A stretch of DNA of 64,000 bases from an uncultured Clostridia bacterium (lineage in GTDB: Bacteria > Bacillota > Clostridia > Oscillospirales > Acutalibacteraceae): contig CAJFOZ010000068.1 in assembly GCA_904397895.1 (NCBI GenBank), positions 62,001 to 126,000 of the forward strand, in the 5' to 3' direction. The notes beneath the pieces are model-generated. The model worked only from the letters and a program-made list of their open reading frames with translations. It made no database searches and was not told the origin of the DNA. Position 1 is the first letter of the stretch. Each line of letters begins with the position of its first letter. This document shows positions 23,631 through 32,612 of the stretch, one piece after another. Both the position numbers and the translations under genes were made by a program.

Positions 23631-25055
23631 ATGGGTTCTTGTCCTGTTTTCCGGCTCTCCCAGCCTTTGAAGGAGGATGGCTCTATGTGCCCTTACGAGA
23701 AAGAAAATCTATCCATGAGCACCCTTAAAGATTTATGCGATGAATTCCAAAAAAATAACCATATTGACTCTTCCTTTTATCGTCAGTTTCGGGTCAAACG
23801 TGGCCTGCGCAATGCCGATGGCTCCGGCGTCATGGCCGGCCTGACCCGTATTTGCAATGTCCACGGATACGTCATCTCCGATGGGGAGAAGCAGCCGGCC
23901 GAAGGAAAGCTGCAATATAGAGGGATCGATCTGCGGACGTTAGTGGACAGCTGCGTCCAGGAAAATCGGTTTGGTTTTGAAGAAGTGGCTTGGCTCCTGT
24001 TGTTCGGCAAGCTGCCTACACGCGGCCAATTGGAACGCTTCAGCAACCTTTTGGCCCATTGCCGGGAATTGCCGGAGTACTTTGTAGAGGATATGATCAT
24101 TAAAGCGCCGTCCCCCAACATTATGAACAAGCTGGCCCGGTCGGTGCTGGCCCTTTATTCCTACGATAATAACCCGGAGGATACCTCTTTGGAGAACCTG
24201 ATGCGCCAATCCATCCATCTGATTGCCCAGATGCCCTCCATTATGGTCAACGCCTACCAGGTCAAACGCCGCCATTACGATAAGGAAACCATGTATTTCC
24301 ATCCCATTGATTTAAGCCAAAGCATCGCCGAATCCATCTTGGGGGCTTTGCGCATCGATAAGAAATTCACACCCGAAGAAGCTCATCTGCTAGACATCTG
24401 CCTTATGCTCCATGCGGAACACGGCGGCGGCAACAACTCCACCTTTACCGCCCGTACGGTTTCCTCGTCGGGAACCGATACCTATTCGGCCATCGCCGCA
24501 GCCATCGGATCCTTGAAAGGCCCCCGTCACGGCGGCGCCAATATCAAGGTCAACGAGATGCTGGGCTATATTAAGGAAGGCGTCAAGGATTGGAAGGACG
24601 ACGACGAAATCGCCGCTTTCCTGGAGAAACTGATGAACAAGGAAGCCGGCGACCGTTCGGGGCTGATCTACGGGATGGGCCATGCGGTATACACCTTGTC
24701 TGATCCCCGGGCCGTCATCCTCAAGGCCAACGCCAAACGTCTGGCGGAGCAGAAGGGGTTGGGTGCCGACTTTGCCCTGTTGGATGCCGTGGAACGTCTG
24801 ACTCCCCAGGTGCTTGCCAAGGTCAAGGGCATCGACAAAACGGTATGCGCCAATGTGGATCTGTATTCAGGGCTTGTGTATCGTATTTTGGACATCCCAA
24901 CCGATTTGTTCACCCCTTTGTTTGCCATTGCGCGCACACCCGGATGGTGTGCCCATCGCATCGAGGAGCTGACCACAGGCAATCGGATCATCCGCCCGGC
25001 CTATCGGGCGGTGCTGGAGGAACAAACCTATGTGCCTCTCAACGAGCGCCAATAA
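23631..25055 (+). CDS. Citrate synthase
   Basis: Condenses acetyl-CoA and oxaloacetate to citrate; in clostridia it mainly feeds glutamate synthesis. The body is a full-length citrate synthase: VKRGLRNADGSGVMAGLT, YRGIDLRTLVD, catalytic His in LHAEHGGGNNSTF, GPRHGGAN, second His in GMGHAVYT and the Asp/Arg region near TPGWCAHRIEE. Two starts have good ribosome binding sites: this ATG (AAAAGGAG, 6 bases) and the ATG at 23685 (AAGGAGG, 8 bases). The later one gives a 456-residue protein closer to family length; the first adds an 18-residue stretch that looks non-conserved. Monocistronic between a promoter and a terminator. Confidence 0.9.
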   Translation: MGSCPVFRLSQPLKEDGSMCPYEKENLSMSTLKDLCDEFQKNNHIDSSFYRQFRVKRGLRNADGSGVMAGLTRICNVHGYVISDGEKQPAEGKLQYRGIDLRTLVDSCVQENRFGFEEVAWLLLFGKLPTRGQLERFSNLLAHCRELPEYFVEDMIIKAPSPNIMNKLARSVLALYSYDNNPEDTSLENLMRQSIHLIAQMPSIMVNAYQVKRRHYDKETMYFHPIDLSQSIAESILGALRIDKKFTPEEAHLLDICLMLHAEHGGGNNSTFTARTVSSSGTDTYSAIAAAIGSLKGPRHGGANIKVNEMLGYIKEGVKDWKDDDEIAAFLEKLMNKEAGDRSGLIYGMGHAVYTLSDPRAVILKANAKRLAEQKGLGADFALLDAVERLTPQVLAKVKGIDKTVCANVDLYSGLVYRILDIPTDLFTPLFAIARTPGWCAHRIEELTTGNRIIRPAYRAVLEEQTYVPLNERQ

Positions 25056-25080
25056 TTTGAGTGATATCTTTTGAATTTAG

Positions 25081-25117
25081 GAAAGAGTCTCATATTTTGG
25101 ATGAGGCTCTTTTTTTG
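25081..25117 (+). terminator. Terminator of citrate synthase
   Basis: AAAGAGTCTCAT and ATGAGGCTCTTT stem followed by a run of Ts. Confidence 0.9.
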
Positions 25118-25359
25118 TGCAACAGGGCTAGGAAAGAAAAATTTATCCGGTGAAAATAAATCACATAAAAATTGATGAAATGGGGGAAGCCCTTTTTGAA
25201 AAAACGGCCTAAGATGGAAATTCAGCTTCAGGCAAAAAATAGGAGTAAAGATCTCGCCATTTGGCACCACCGCTGTTTATTTGGAATAAATGACAAAAAA
25301 CACCTGGGTAAAAGCCGGGATTTATCTGCGAAAAAGACGAAATGAACCTTTGTTTTGTC

Positions 25360-25388
25360 TTGCAATTGCTGGAAATTAAGGTTATAAT
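25360..25388 (+). promoter_or_regulatory. mraZ/dcw promoter
   Basis: TTGCAA (25360-25365), 17 bases, TATAAT (25383-25388). Confidence 0.8.
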
Positions 25389-25398
25389 AAAACTCATG

Positions 25399-25428
25399 TG
25401 GAGGTAGGTGGTGAATTCTGGTGAATTC
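25399..25428 (+). promoter_or_regulatory. MraZ operator: three 10-bp-phased repeats
   Basis: TGGAG, TGGTG, TGGTG start at 25399, 25409 and 25419. The last two are parts of an exact 10-base tandem repeat TGGTGAATTC. This matches the known MraZ site layout of three TGGGN boxes with 5-base gaps, just after the promoter. Confidence 0.75.
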
Positions 25429-25458
25429 ATAAGCCTTTTCACAAATGGAGTGGTTGTT

Positions 25459-25878
25459 ATGTTGATCGGCCGTTTTCAACATAATATGGATGACAAAGGC
25501 CGCGTATTTGTGCCGGCCAAGCTCAGGGAAGGGCTGGGCCTATCTTTTTATGTCACAGTGGGCTTAGACAACTGCCTTTTCCTCTACTCCATTGAAGAAT
25601 GGAAGAAGCAGGAAGATAAAATTTGCAGCTTGCCCATGGCGGAATCCCGCAAACTGCAACGCTTTTTCTTTTCCAATGCCATGCTTTTGGAGCCGGATAA
25701 ACAGGGGAGGGTACTGATCCCTCAGTATCTGCGCACCTACGCAAAGCTGGAAGGGGAGGCGTTGATCCTAGGCGTGGGACGACGGGCGGAAATCTGGAAT
25801 CCCTCCCGTTTTGAAGCCTTGGAGCAGGAAATGACAGCCGAAGCGGCGGCCAGTGAAATGGAGAAACTGGGCTTTTAA
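25459..25878 (+). CDS. mraZ: MraZ, transcriptional regulator of the dcw cluster
   Basis: A 139-residue protein with two AbrB-like SpoVT/MraZ domains, each with the DxxxR signature (DDKGR about 12-16, DKQGR about 81-85). The opening MLIGRFQHNMDDKGRVFVPAK is standard. The ATG at 25459 is preceded by GGAG at 8 bases; an in-frame extension upstream would run into the operator repeats. MraZ oligomerises as a ring and binds phased repeats at its own promoter. First gene of the dcw operon. Confidence 0.95.
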   Translation: MLIGRFQHNMDDKGRVFVPAKLREGLGLSFYVTVGLDNCLFLYSIEEWKKQEDKICSLPMAESRKLQRFFFSNAMLLEPDKQGRVLIPQYLRTYAKLEGEALILGVGRRAEIWNPSRFEALEQEMTAEAAASEMEKLGF

Positions 25879-25901
25879 CGCCTAGGATGGAGGAAGCAAA
25901 C

Positions 25902-26837
25902 ATGGAATTCCATCATCAGCCGGTGCTGCTGCAAGAGGTATTGGAAGCGTTACAGGTCCGTGAAGACGGCATTTATGTGGATGGTACGGCGGGAGGCGGC
26001 TCCCATTCAGAGGCCATCGCCAGCCGCTTGACCACCGGACGTTTGATCGCCTTGGATCGGGATCCTGACGCCATTGAGGCGGCGTCCAGGAAGCTGGAAC
26101 CCTATCCTCAAGCCCAGGTGGTGAGGGCCAATTTTGACCAGATGGATACGGTGCTCCAATCCTTGGGGATCGACGGGGCCGACGGCATCCTGATGGATTT
26201 GGGGGTCTCATCCCACCAATTGGATACGCCTGAAAGAGGGTTTTCCTATCACAATGACGCTCCCTTGGATATGCGCATGAGCCAGGAAGGAAGATCGGCA
26301 AAAGATCTTGTCAACGAGCTGGAGGCCGATGAACTTACCAGGATCTTTTTTGATTATGGGGAAGAGCGGTATGCCCGCGCCGTAGCCCGAGCCATTGTCA
26401 AGGCGCGGAAAGAAGCGCCTATCGAAACGACCCTTCAGCTGGCGGATATTATCAAATACGCCATGCCTCCCGCAGCCCGTCGAGAGCAGGGGCATCCGGC
26501 CCGAAGATGCTTTCAGGCGCTGCGCATCGCAGTCAATGGGGAGCTGGATCATCTGGAACAGGGGCTCATCCACGCTTTTTCTTGTTTAAAGGAGGGTGGG
26601 CGAATGGCGATCATCACCTTCCATTCGCTGGAGGACCGCATGGTCAAACGTCAATTTGCCAAATGGGCAAAGGGTTGCATTTGTCCACCGGATTTCCCGG
26701 TGTGCGTGTGCGGCCATAAGCCAGAGGCCACTCTGGTATGGCGCAAGGCGGTGGAAGCTTCTCCGGAAGAGCTGGAACGGAATCCACGCAGCCGCAGCGC
26801 AAAACTACGGGCTATTGTAAAGAACCAAAGCCAATAA
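25902..26837 (+). CDS. rsmH: 16S rRNA (cytosine-1402-N4)-methyltransferase
   Basis: A 311-residue SAM-dependent methyltransferase. Motif I YVDGTAGGGSHSEAIA, then GADGILMDLGVSSHQLDTPERGFSYHNDAPLDMRM and the C-terminal FHSLEDRMVKRQF are diagnostic of RsmH. The ATG after GGAGG (8 bases) is preferred to a near-cognate five codons earlier. It modifies the ribosomal P-site region and is conserved as the second dcw gene. Confidence 0.96.
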   Translation: MEFHHQPVLLQEVLEALQVREDGIYVDGTAGGGSHSEAIASRLTTGRLIALDRDPDAIEAASRKLEPYPQAQVVRANFDQMDTVLQSLGIDGADGILMDLGVSSHQLDTPERGFSYHNDAPLDMRMSQEGRSAKDLVNELEADELTRIFFDYGEERYARAVARAIVKARKEAPIETTLQLADIIKYAMPPAARREQGHPARRCFQALRIAVNGELDHLEQGLIHAFSCLKEGGRMAIITFHSLEDRMVKRQFAKWAKGCICPPDFPVCVCGHKPEATLVWRKAVEASPEELERNPRSRSAKLRAIVKNQSQ

Positions 26838-26886
26838 AACCTCTCTGGGGTTTTAAATGATAAACTGAAAGGAGTGCTCCTAGCGC

Positions 26887-27366
26887 ATGCAACAGTTTCA
26901 ATCCAGTGAAGCGTATGACCTTTCTCTTTTTGAACCGCATGAAGAAAAAAAACAACGGAAAGTGCAAAAGCGCCAGGAGAAAAAGCCGAAAAAGGCTACG
27001 GCGCTGCAAGGATACCTTCGGGGCCTGGCCGTCATGTTGGCAATCGGCGCCGCCCTTTCGATAGTAGGGTATATGGTATTCTGTAAGATGCAGCTTTCGG
27101 AGTTGGGGGATCAGGTCACCAAGGCAACGGCTGCCTTGGAAGAGGCCCAGAGCGAACAAGTTCGTCTCCAGGCCGCTTTGGAGGAAAAGATGGCTACCCG
27201 CAACATTGAATCGTATGCCCAAGCCTTGGGCATGGTTCGGATGGAAGCCTATCAAGCGGAATACATCACGATGCACAGCGAGGATAAGGTTGAAGTACCG
27301 GAAGAGCCGGAATCAAAAAATGCCTTCCAAAAGCTTTTGGATCAGATCGGCCAGTGGCTATCATAA
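26887..27366 (+). CDS. ftsL: FtsL-like cell division protein
   Basis: A 159-residue single-pass protein. A basic cytoplasmic tail (EEKKQRKVQKRQEKKPKK) precedes one membrane segment (about 49-70) and a coiled coil (LGDQVTKATAALEEAQSEQVRLQAALEEKM), then ALGMVRMEAYQAEYI. This is the FtsL/DivIC layout, and the position between rsmH and the PBP gene supports FtsL. It would bridge FtsQ and the septal synthase FtsW-PBP. Confidence 0.8.
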   Translation: MQQFQSSEAYDLSLFEPHEEKKQRKVQKRQEKKPKKATALQGYLRGLAVMLAIGAALSIVGYMVFCKMQLSELGDQVTKATAALEEAQSEQVRLQAALEEKMATRNIESYAQALGMVRMEAYQAEYITMHSEDKVEVPEEPESKNAFQKLLDQIGQWLS

Positions 27367-27404
27367 ACAAAGCAGCTTTTCCATAAGTATTACAGACTTG
27401 ACAC

Positions 27405-27441
27405 AATGAGAGTTAAGAGATGATCTTGGCTCTCATTTTTT
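27405..27441 (+). terminator. Hairpin between ftsL and the PBP gene
   Basis: ATGAGAG and CTCTCAT form a 7-8 bp stem followed by T6. It looks like a weak internal terminator or processing site. Confidence 0.5.
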
Positions 27442-27457
27442 AGAAAGGAGGGGGCGC

Positions 27458-29713
27458 ATGGCAAAAGGGCCTTCGAAACGGATGGTCACCCGTATGAAGA
27501 TCCTAATGGTGTGTCTGGTATTTGTGTTTACCGGGGCGCTGTTGGGACAGCTTGCCAGTTTGCAGCTTGTCAACAGCGAAGTGTATCAAAACAAAGCCAT
27601 TGCGCAGCAGCTGCGCACCACCACCATCAATCCCAAACGGGGTACCATCTACGACAGCAACATGAAGGTGCTGGCCCAGAGCGCTACGGTATGGACGGTA
27701 GCATTAGCCCCTGCCAACATCAAGGATGACGCCCAGCTGCAAACCATTGCCGAGGGATTGTCGTCCATTTTGGACGTGGATCAGGAAACCATCATTGAAA
27801 AGGGGCAAAACAAAAAAAGCTATTATGAGATTGTCAAACGCAAGGTGGAGAAACCTCAGTACGATGCCATCACCCAATTTTTAAAGGACAACGGCATCAA
27901 AGCCGGGGTGGACATGTACGAGGATTCCAAACGGTACTATCCCTATAATGACGAAGCTTCGTCGGTCATCGGCTTCACCGGCACCGACAACGACGGGCTT
28001 TATGGATTGGAATCCATGTATGACGAGTACCTGCAAGGCGTACCGGGCAAGGTGGTGTCGGCGAAGAATGCTTACAATACCGATATGCCTTTTGAATATG
28101 AAACCCTGATTGAACCACAGGACGGCAATGGATTGGTGCTGTCCATCGACGAACGCATCCAGGCCATTCTGGAACGGCATCTGGAAGTGGCGGCCAAGGA
28201 GAACAACGTCACCAACCGCGCCGCCGGCATTGTCATGGATGTGGAGACCGGCGAGATCCTGGCCATGGCCACCCACTCCGATTTTGACCTCAACAACCCT
28301 ATGGAGATATTCGACGCCGATGTGGCCAATGAAATAGCGTCCCTCACCGGGGATGCACAGACCGAGGCCAAAAAACAGGCCCAGTTTGACCAATGGCGCA
28401 ATAAACCGGTGTCGGACACTTATGAACCTGGCTCGGTCTTTAAAGTCATCACGGCTGCGATGGCTTTGGAAGAGAAGAAGGTCAGTGTAGACGATACCTT
28501 TAATTGCCCTGGCTACTACGTGGTAGGCGGACGGCGCATCAGCTGTGCCAGACGGACCGGCCACGGTACCGTCACCTTTAAACAGGGATTGGAACAGTCT
28601 TGTAACCCCACCTTTATGCAGGTGGGCGAACGCATCGGCCGGAATCTATTTTATCAATATTTTGAAAACTTCGGTTTTACGGAAAAGACCGGCATCGACC
28701 TGCCGGGTGAAGCCACCAATGCCGGGCTTTTCCATACGGAAGAAAGCCTCAATTCTGTGGAGCTGGCTACATCTTCCTTTGGCCAGACCTTTAAAGTCAC
28801 CCCTCTCCAGATGATCACGGCTATTTCGGCTGTGGCCAACGGCGGGTATCTGCTGCAACCTCACGTGGTGCGCCAGATCCTGGACAGCGACGACAACATC
28901 ATCCAAGCCATCGAACCCAATGTACGCCGCCAGGTGATTTCAACCGAGACGTCCGACTTGCTGCGGGAATTGATGGAAGCGGTTGTCTTTGAGGGCGGCG
29001 GTAAGAACGCATATCTGCCCGGATATCGCATCGCCGGTAAGACCGGTACTTCTGAAAAACGAGACAAAGTCAATGAGGCAACCGGCCAGAAGGACTTGCG
29101 CATTGCCTCCTTCTGTGGATTTGCACCGGCCGACGATCCTAAGGTCGCGGTGCTTATTATGCTGGATGAACCTCACGCTGACAATATCTTTGGCGGAACC
29201 ATCGCCGCACCGGTGGCCCGTGATATATTTGCAGACGTCCTGCCTTACTTAGGCGTAGAACCCCGTTATACTGCGGCTGAACTGCAACAACTGGATACCG
29301 ATACCCCTATCCTGACCGGCCTTTCGCCCGCCGATGCTACCACGAAGGCGGAGCAAAAGGGACTGAAAGTGCGTGTGGTTGGGAACGGCGATACGGTGCT
29401 CAAACAGATGCCGTCGGCCGGCAGTACCATCCCCAAATCGGGGACAGTGGTACTCTACACCAGTGAGGACAGCGAGATGGAGGAGGTGACCGTCCCCAAT
29501 CTGGTTGGATTGACGGTGGCACAGGTCAATACCGAGGCCGCCAATGCAGGCATCAACGTCCGTTTCTCCGGGGTGGGACTGGAGAGTGAGGACGCGGTTT
29601 CCACAGGACAAAGCGTTGTAGCAGGGGAAAAGGTGAGTGCCGGTACGGTAATCGCCGTGGAGTTCCAGCACAACGTAGCCGACGACGCTGCCGATACTGT
29701 GGCCGACGACTAG
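27458..29713 (+). CDS. Class B penicillin-binding protein with PASTA domains (FtsI/SpoVD family)
   Basis: A 751-residue septal transpeptidase. One N-terminal membrane segment (about 15-35), the PBP dimerisation domain, then the transpeptidase domain with SxxK in EPGSVFKVITAAM, SxN in QSCNPTFM and KTGTSEK. Two PASTA domains form the tail (about 610-670 and 675-735), as in SpoVD and PBP2x. AAAGGAGG precedes the ATG. Only one class B PBP is in the cluster, where Bacillus has both pbpB and spoVD, so this one may serve vegetative division, the spore cortex, or both. The C-terminus ends in an acidic Ala/Asp run. Confidence 0.92.
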   Translation: MAKGPSKRMVTRMKILMVCLVFVFTGALLGQLASLQLVNSEVYQNKAIAQQLRTTTINPKRGTIYDSNMKVLAQSATVWTVALAPANIKDDAQLQTIAEGLSSILDVDQETIIEKGQNKKSYYEIVKRKVEKPQYDAITQFLKDNGIKAGVDMYEDSKRYYPYNDEASSVIGFTGTDNDGLYGLESMYDEYLQGVPGKVVSAKNAYNTDMPFEYETLIEPQDGNGLVLSIDERIQAILERHLEVAAKENNVTNRAAGIVMDVETGEILAMATHSDFDLNNPMEIFDADVANEIASLTGDAQTEAKKQAQFDQWRNKPVSDTYEPGSVFKVITAAMALEEKKVSVDDTFNCPGYYVVGGRRISCARRTGHGTVTFKQGLEQSCNPTFMQVGERIGRNLFYQYFENFGFTEKTGIDLPGEATNAGLFHTEESLNSVELATSSFGQTFKVTPLQMITAISAVANGGYLLQPHVVRQILDSDDNIIQAIEPNVRRQVISTETSDLLRELMEAVVFEGGGKNAYLPGYRIAGKTGTSEKRDKVNEATGQKDLRIASFCGFAPADDPKVAVLIMLDEPHADNIFGGTIAAPVARDIFADVLPYLGVEPRYTAAELQQLDTDTPILTGLSPADATTKAEQKGLKVRVVGNGDTVLKQMPSAGSTIPKSGTVVLYTSEDSEMEEVTVPNLVGLTVAQVNTEAANAGINVRFSGVGLESEDAVSTGQSVVAGEKVSAGTVIAVEFQHNVADDAADTVADD

Positions 29714-29751
29714 ATGCCCCAACTCCCACAGAAATATAGGAGGCTGACTGC

Positions 29752-31191
29752 TTGACACTAGCTGAGCTCTTTGCACCCTACGGTGCAAATGAGGATTGGA
29801 ATGGTGTTGAAATCAGCGACATTACCCGGGATATCACCCAGGTGAAGCGAGGAAGTGTATTTGTCTGTACCCGAGGCCAGGTGCACGACGGCCACCTTGA
29901 GGCGCCAGAGGCGTTAAAACAAGGAGCCGCGGCAGTGGTAACGGGGAGGGATTTAGGATTAGAAAATCAATTGATCGTGCCGGATCCCAGTGAAGCCTAT
30001 GCGTCATTGTGCGCGGCATTTTACGGATTCCCAGCAAAGAAGCTGCGTCTCATCGGGGTCACCGGCACCAACGGCAAAACCACCGTCACCCATATGATCC
30101 GCGCCATGCTTGAGCGGGCGGGATACGTCTGTGGCATCATCGGGACATTGGGAGGGCAGGCGGGCCAAAGAGTCTTTGAGGCTCACAACACCACCCCCGA
30201 CGCCAAGGAGCTTCACAGGACCTTGGCGGCTATGGTGGAGGAAGAATGTGAGTTTTGCGTCATGGAGGTCTCCTCCCACGCATTGGACCAGGGGCGGGTA
30301 GCGGGGCTCCGGTTTGAAGCCGGGGTGTTCACCAACCTGACCCAGGATCACTTGGATTACCACCTCACCATGGAAAACTACTTGGCGGCCAAGAAGAAAT
30401 TGTTTGCCCAGTCGGACATCGGGGTGTACAACCTGGACGACGCCTACGGCATGCGGATGATCGAAGGCCTTTCCTGCCGCAAGGTGGCCTATTCGGCCGA
30501 GAATTCAGTGGCCCACTATACGGCGCAAAACATTGATTATTCCATGGACAGCGTCCGGTTTGACCTGCTGGGCCACGGCATCACCGGCCGCGTCGATTTA
30601 AAGATTCCGGGACTATTCTCAGTATACAACGCCTTGGCGGCTGCGGCCTGTGGCCTGTCCATAGGGCTGCCCTTCGCCAGCGTAGTGGACGCACTCAACC
30701 AGTTTGAAGGGGTTAAGGGCCGGATGGAACGCGTCCCGACAGGTCGGGACTTCACCATTGTCATCGACTATGCCCACACTCCCGACGGCCTGGAAAAAGT
30801 ACTGGCCGCCTGTCGGAAGGGAGAACCAAAACGTTTGGTAGTCCTGTTTGGCTGCGGCGGGGATCGGGATCGGGCCAAGCGTCCGCTGATGGGAAGGGCG
30901 GCGATGGAAGGGGCGGATTTCGCCATCCTCACCAGCGACAATCCCCGGTCTGAGGATCCGCAGGCCATTATCGACGATATTGTAAAGGGCATCCGTACCT
31001 ATTCCACCCCTTATGTCGTCATCCCCAACCGCCAGGACGCCATCCGGTACGCCGTGCGCACCGCTAGACCGGGAGATTTAATCCTTTTGGCCGGCAAGGG
31101 GCATGAGACCTATCAGATTTTAAATACCGGCGTCATCCATTTGGACGAAAGGGAAATAATAGCCGAACAACTGGCAAAACTAGAAAGATAA
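29752..31191 (+). CDS. murE: UDP-MurNAc-tripeptide synthetase MurE
   Basis: A 479-residue Mur ligase adding the third stem-peptide residue. ATP loop GVTGTNGKTT, THTTPDAKEL-like HNTTPDAKELH, FTNLTQDHLDYH, carbamylated-Lys region AKKKLF, and DNPRSEDP. The DNPR motif is the marker of meso-diaminopimelate specificity, so the cell wall probably has DAP. The start is TTG, 8 bases after AGGAGG. Confidence 0.95.
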   Translation: MTLAELFAPYGANEDWNGVEISDITRDITQVKRGSVFVCTRGQVHDGHLEAPEALKQGAAAVVTGRDLGLENQLIVPDPSEAYASLCAAFYGFPAKKLRLIGVTGTNGKTTVTHMIRAMLERAGYVCGIIGTLGGQAGQRVFEAHNTTPDAKELHRTLAAMVEEECEFCVMEVSSHALDQGRVAGLRFEAGVFTNLTQDHLDYHLTMENYLAAKKKLFAQSDIGVYNLDDAYGMRMIEGLSCRKVAYSAENSVAHYTAQNIDYSMDSVRFDLLGHGITGRVDLKIPGLFSVYNALAAAACGLSIGLPFASVVDALNQFEGVKGRMERVPTGRDFTIVIDYAHTPDGLEKVLAACRKGEPKRLVVLFGCGGDRDRAKRPLMGRAAMEGADFAILTSDNPRSEDPQAIIDDIVKGIRTYSTPYVVIPNRQDAIRYAVRTARPGDLILLAGKGHETYQILNTGVIHLDEREIIAEQLAKLER

Positions 31192-31241
31192 ACGCGAGAG
31201 AAGAAGCGAAAAACAGTTTGTGTAGAAGAGGAGTAACAACC

Positions 31242-32612
31242 ATGAGGATGTCAGTAAAAGAGATTGCACATGCTGTACATGGGAGCTACACAGGGGACGG
31301 CAACACTGAGGTTTCCTCTGTATGCATCGATAACCGTCAGGCTTCGCCGGGATGTCTGTTTATCGCCATCCGAGGGGAACGGCTGGACGGACATCAGTTT
31401 GCCGCGGCAGCGGTAGGGGCTGGGGCATCGGCTGTCTTGTGCCACAAAGAGGTGGAGGTTTCCAATGTACCGGTCATTCGTGTGGAGGATACCAGCCGGG
31501 CCTTGATGGATCTGGCGGCTTGGTACCGCGGGACCTTCGACATCCCCGTGGTAGGTGTAACCGGCAGTGTGGGTAAAACCACCACCAAGGATATGGTGGC
31601 CTGTGTGCTGTCGGCCCGGTACCGCACTCTCAAGACAGAGGGCAATTTTAACAATGAAATCGGCCTTCCGCTTACTGTGTTCGGTCTAAAGAAGGAGCAT
31701 CAGGCGGCGGTACTGGAGATGGGCATGAGCAACTTTGGAGAGATCAGCCGTCTTTCCAAAGTGGCTTGCCCAGACCTGGGCATCATCACCAAGATCGGCG
31801 TCTCCCACATGGAGACATTGGGATCCCGGGAAGGTATTTTGAAGGCCAAGCTGGAAATATTAGACGGTATGAAGGGCCGTGCCCCTCTGCTCATCAACGG
31901 GGACGACGATATGCTCTCTACCGTGGGGGACGTAGGGCATCCCCTCATCCGCTTCGGCCTGGAGAACGAGGCTTGTGACTTTTTGGCCCAGGACATCCGT
32001 CAAGGGGAGGAGGAGACTTCCTTTGTCATCCGCTATGACGGTGGGCGGCAAGAGGTTACCATCCCGGCGGTGGGAATCCACGCGGTGTACGACGCCACTG
32101 CCGCCTTTGCCGCCGGCATCCTGCTGGGGGTGGAGAGCGGGAAAGCGGCGGCCGCACTAGGAGTATACCAGCCTTCGGGGATGCGTCAACGCGTTGTCAA
32201 ACGGGACGGCATCACCGTCATTGAGGACTGCTACAACGCAAGTCCCGATTCGGTCCAGGCGGCGTTGGATACGTTAAAGCACATGCCGTGTAAGGGAAAG
32301 CGCATCGCTGTTTTAGGTGATATGCTGGAACTTGGCACCATCTCTCGTCAGGCACATACCAAGTGCGGCGCCCTGGCGGCTCACAGTGCCGACGTCTTGC
32401 TAACCTACGGCCCTATGGCGGCCCAGTACGTGCAGGGGGCTGCCGCAGAAGGCTTGAAGGAAGCTTATCATTTTGACGACAAAGCGGCTTTGGCCGAAAC
32501 ACTCATTTCGGTTTTAGAAAAGGGCGACGTTGTACTGTTTAAAGCCAGCCGGGGCATGCAGCTGGAAGAAGTACTAAAGACCCTGTACGAGAGGTGGGAG
32601 AAAAAATGTTAG
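31242..32612 (+). CDS. murF: UDP-MurNAc-tripeptide:D-Ala-D-Ala ligase MurF
   Basis: A 456-residue Mur ligase. GVTGSVGKTTTKDM is the ATP loop typical of MurF, followed by TEGNFNNEIGLPLT and ILEMGMS-like VLEMGMSNFGEI. Later come YDDCYNASPDSV-like EDCYNASPDS and LGDMLELG. The ATG at 31242 has GAGGAG at 8 bases; a GTG 8 codons earlier does not. The 3' end overlaps mraY by 7 bases. Confidence 0.96.
   Translation: MRMSVKEIAHAVHGSYTGDGNTEVSSVCIDNRQASPGCLFIAIRGERLDGHQFAAAAVGAGASAVLCHKEVEVSNVPVIRVEDTSRALMDLAAWYRGTFDIPVVGVTGSVGKTTTKDMVACVLSARYRTLKTEGNFNNEIGLPLTVFGLKKEHQAAVLEMGMSNFGEISRLSKVACPDLGIITKIGVSHMETLGSREGILKAKLEILDGMKGRAPLLINGDDDMLSTVGDVGHPLIRFGLENEACDFLAQDIRQGEEETSFVIRYDGGRQEVTIPAVGIHAVYDATAAFAAGILLGVESGKAAAALGVYQPSGMRQRVVKRDGITVIEDCYNASPDSVQAALDTLKHMPCKGKRIAVLGDMLELGTISRQAHTKCGALAAHSADVLLTYGPMAAQYVQGAAAEGLKEAYHFDDKAALAETLISVLEKGDVVLFKASRGMQLEEVLKTLYERWEKKC

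Larger units (their letters stand above)
25056..25458. other. Intergenic region before the dcw cluster
   Basis: About 400 bases: the citrate synthase terminator, roughly 230 AT-rich bases in which I see no gene, then the mraZ promoter and operator. Confidence 0.6.
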
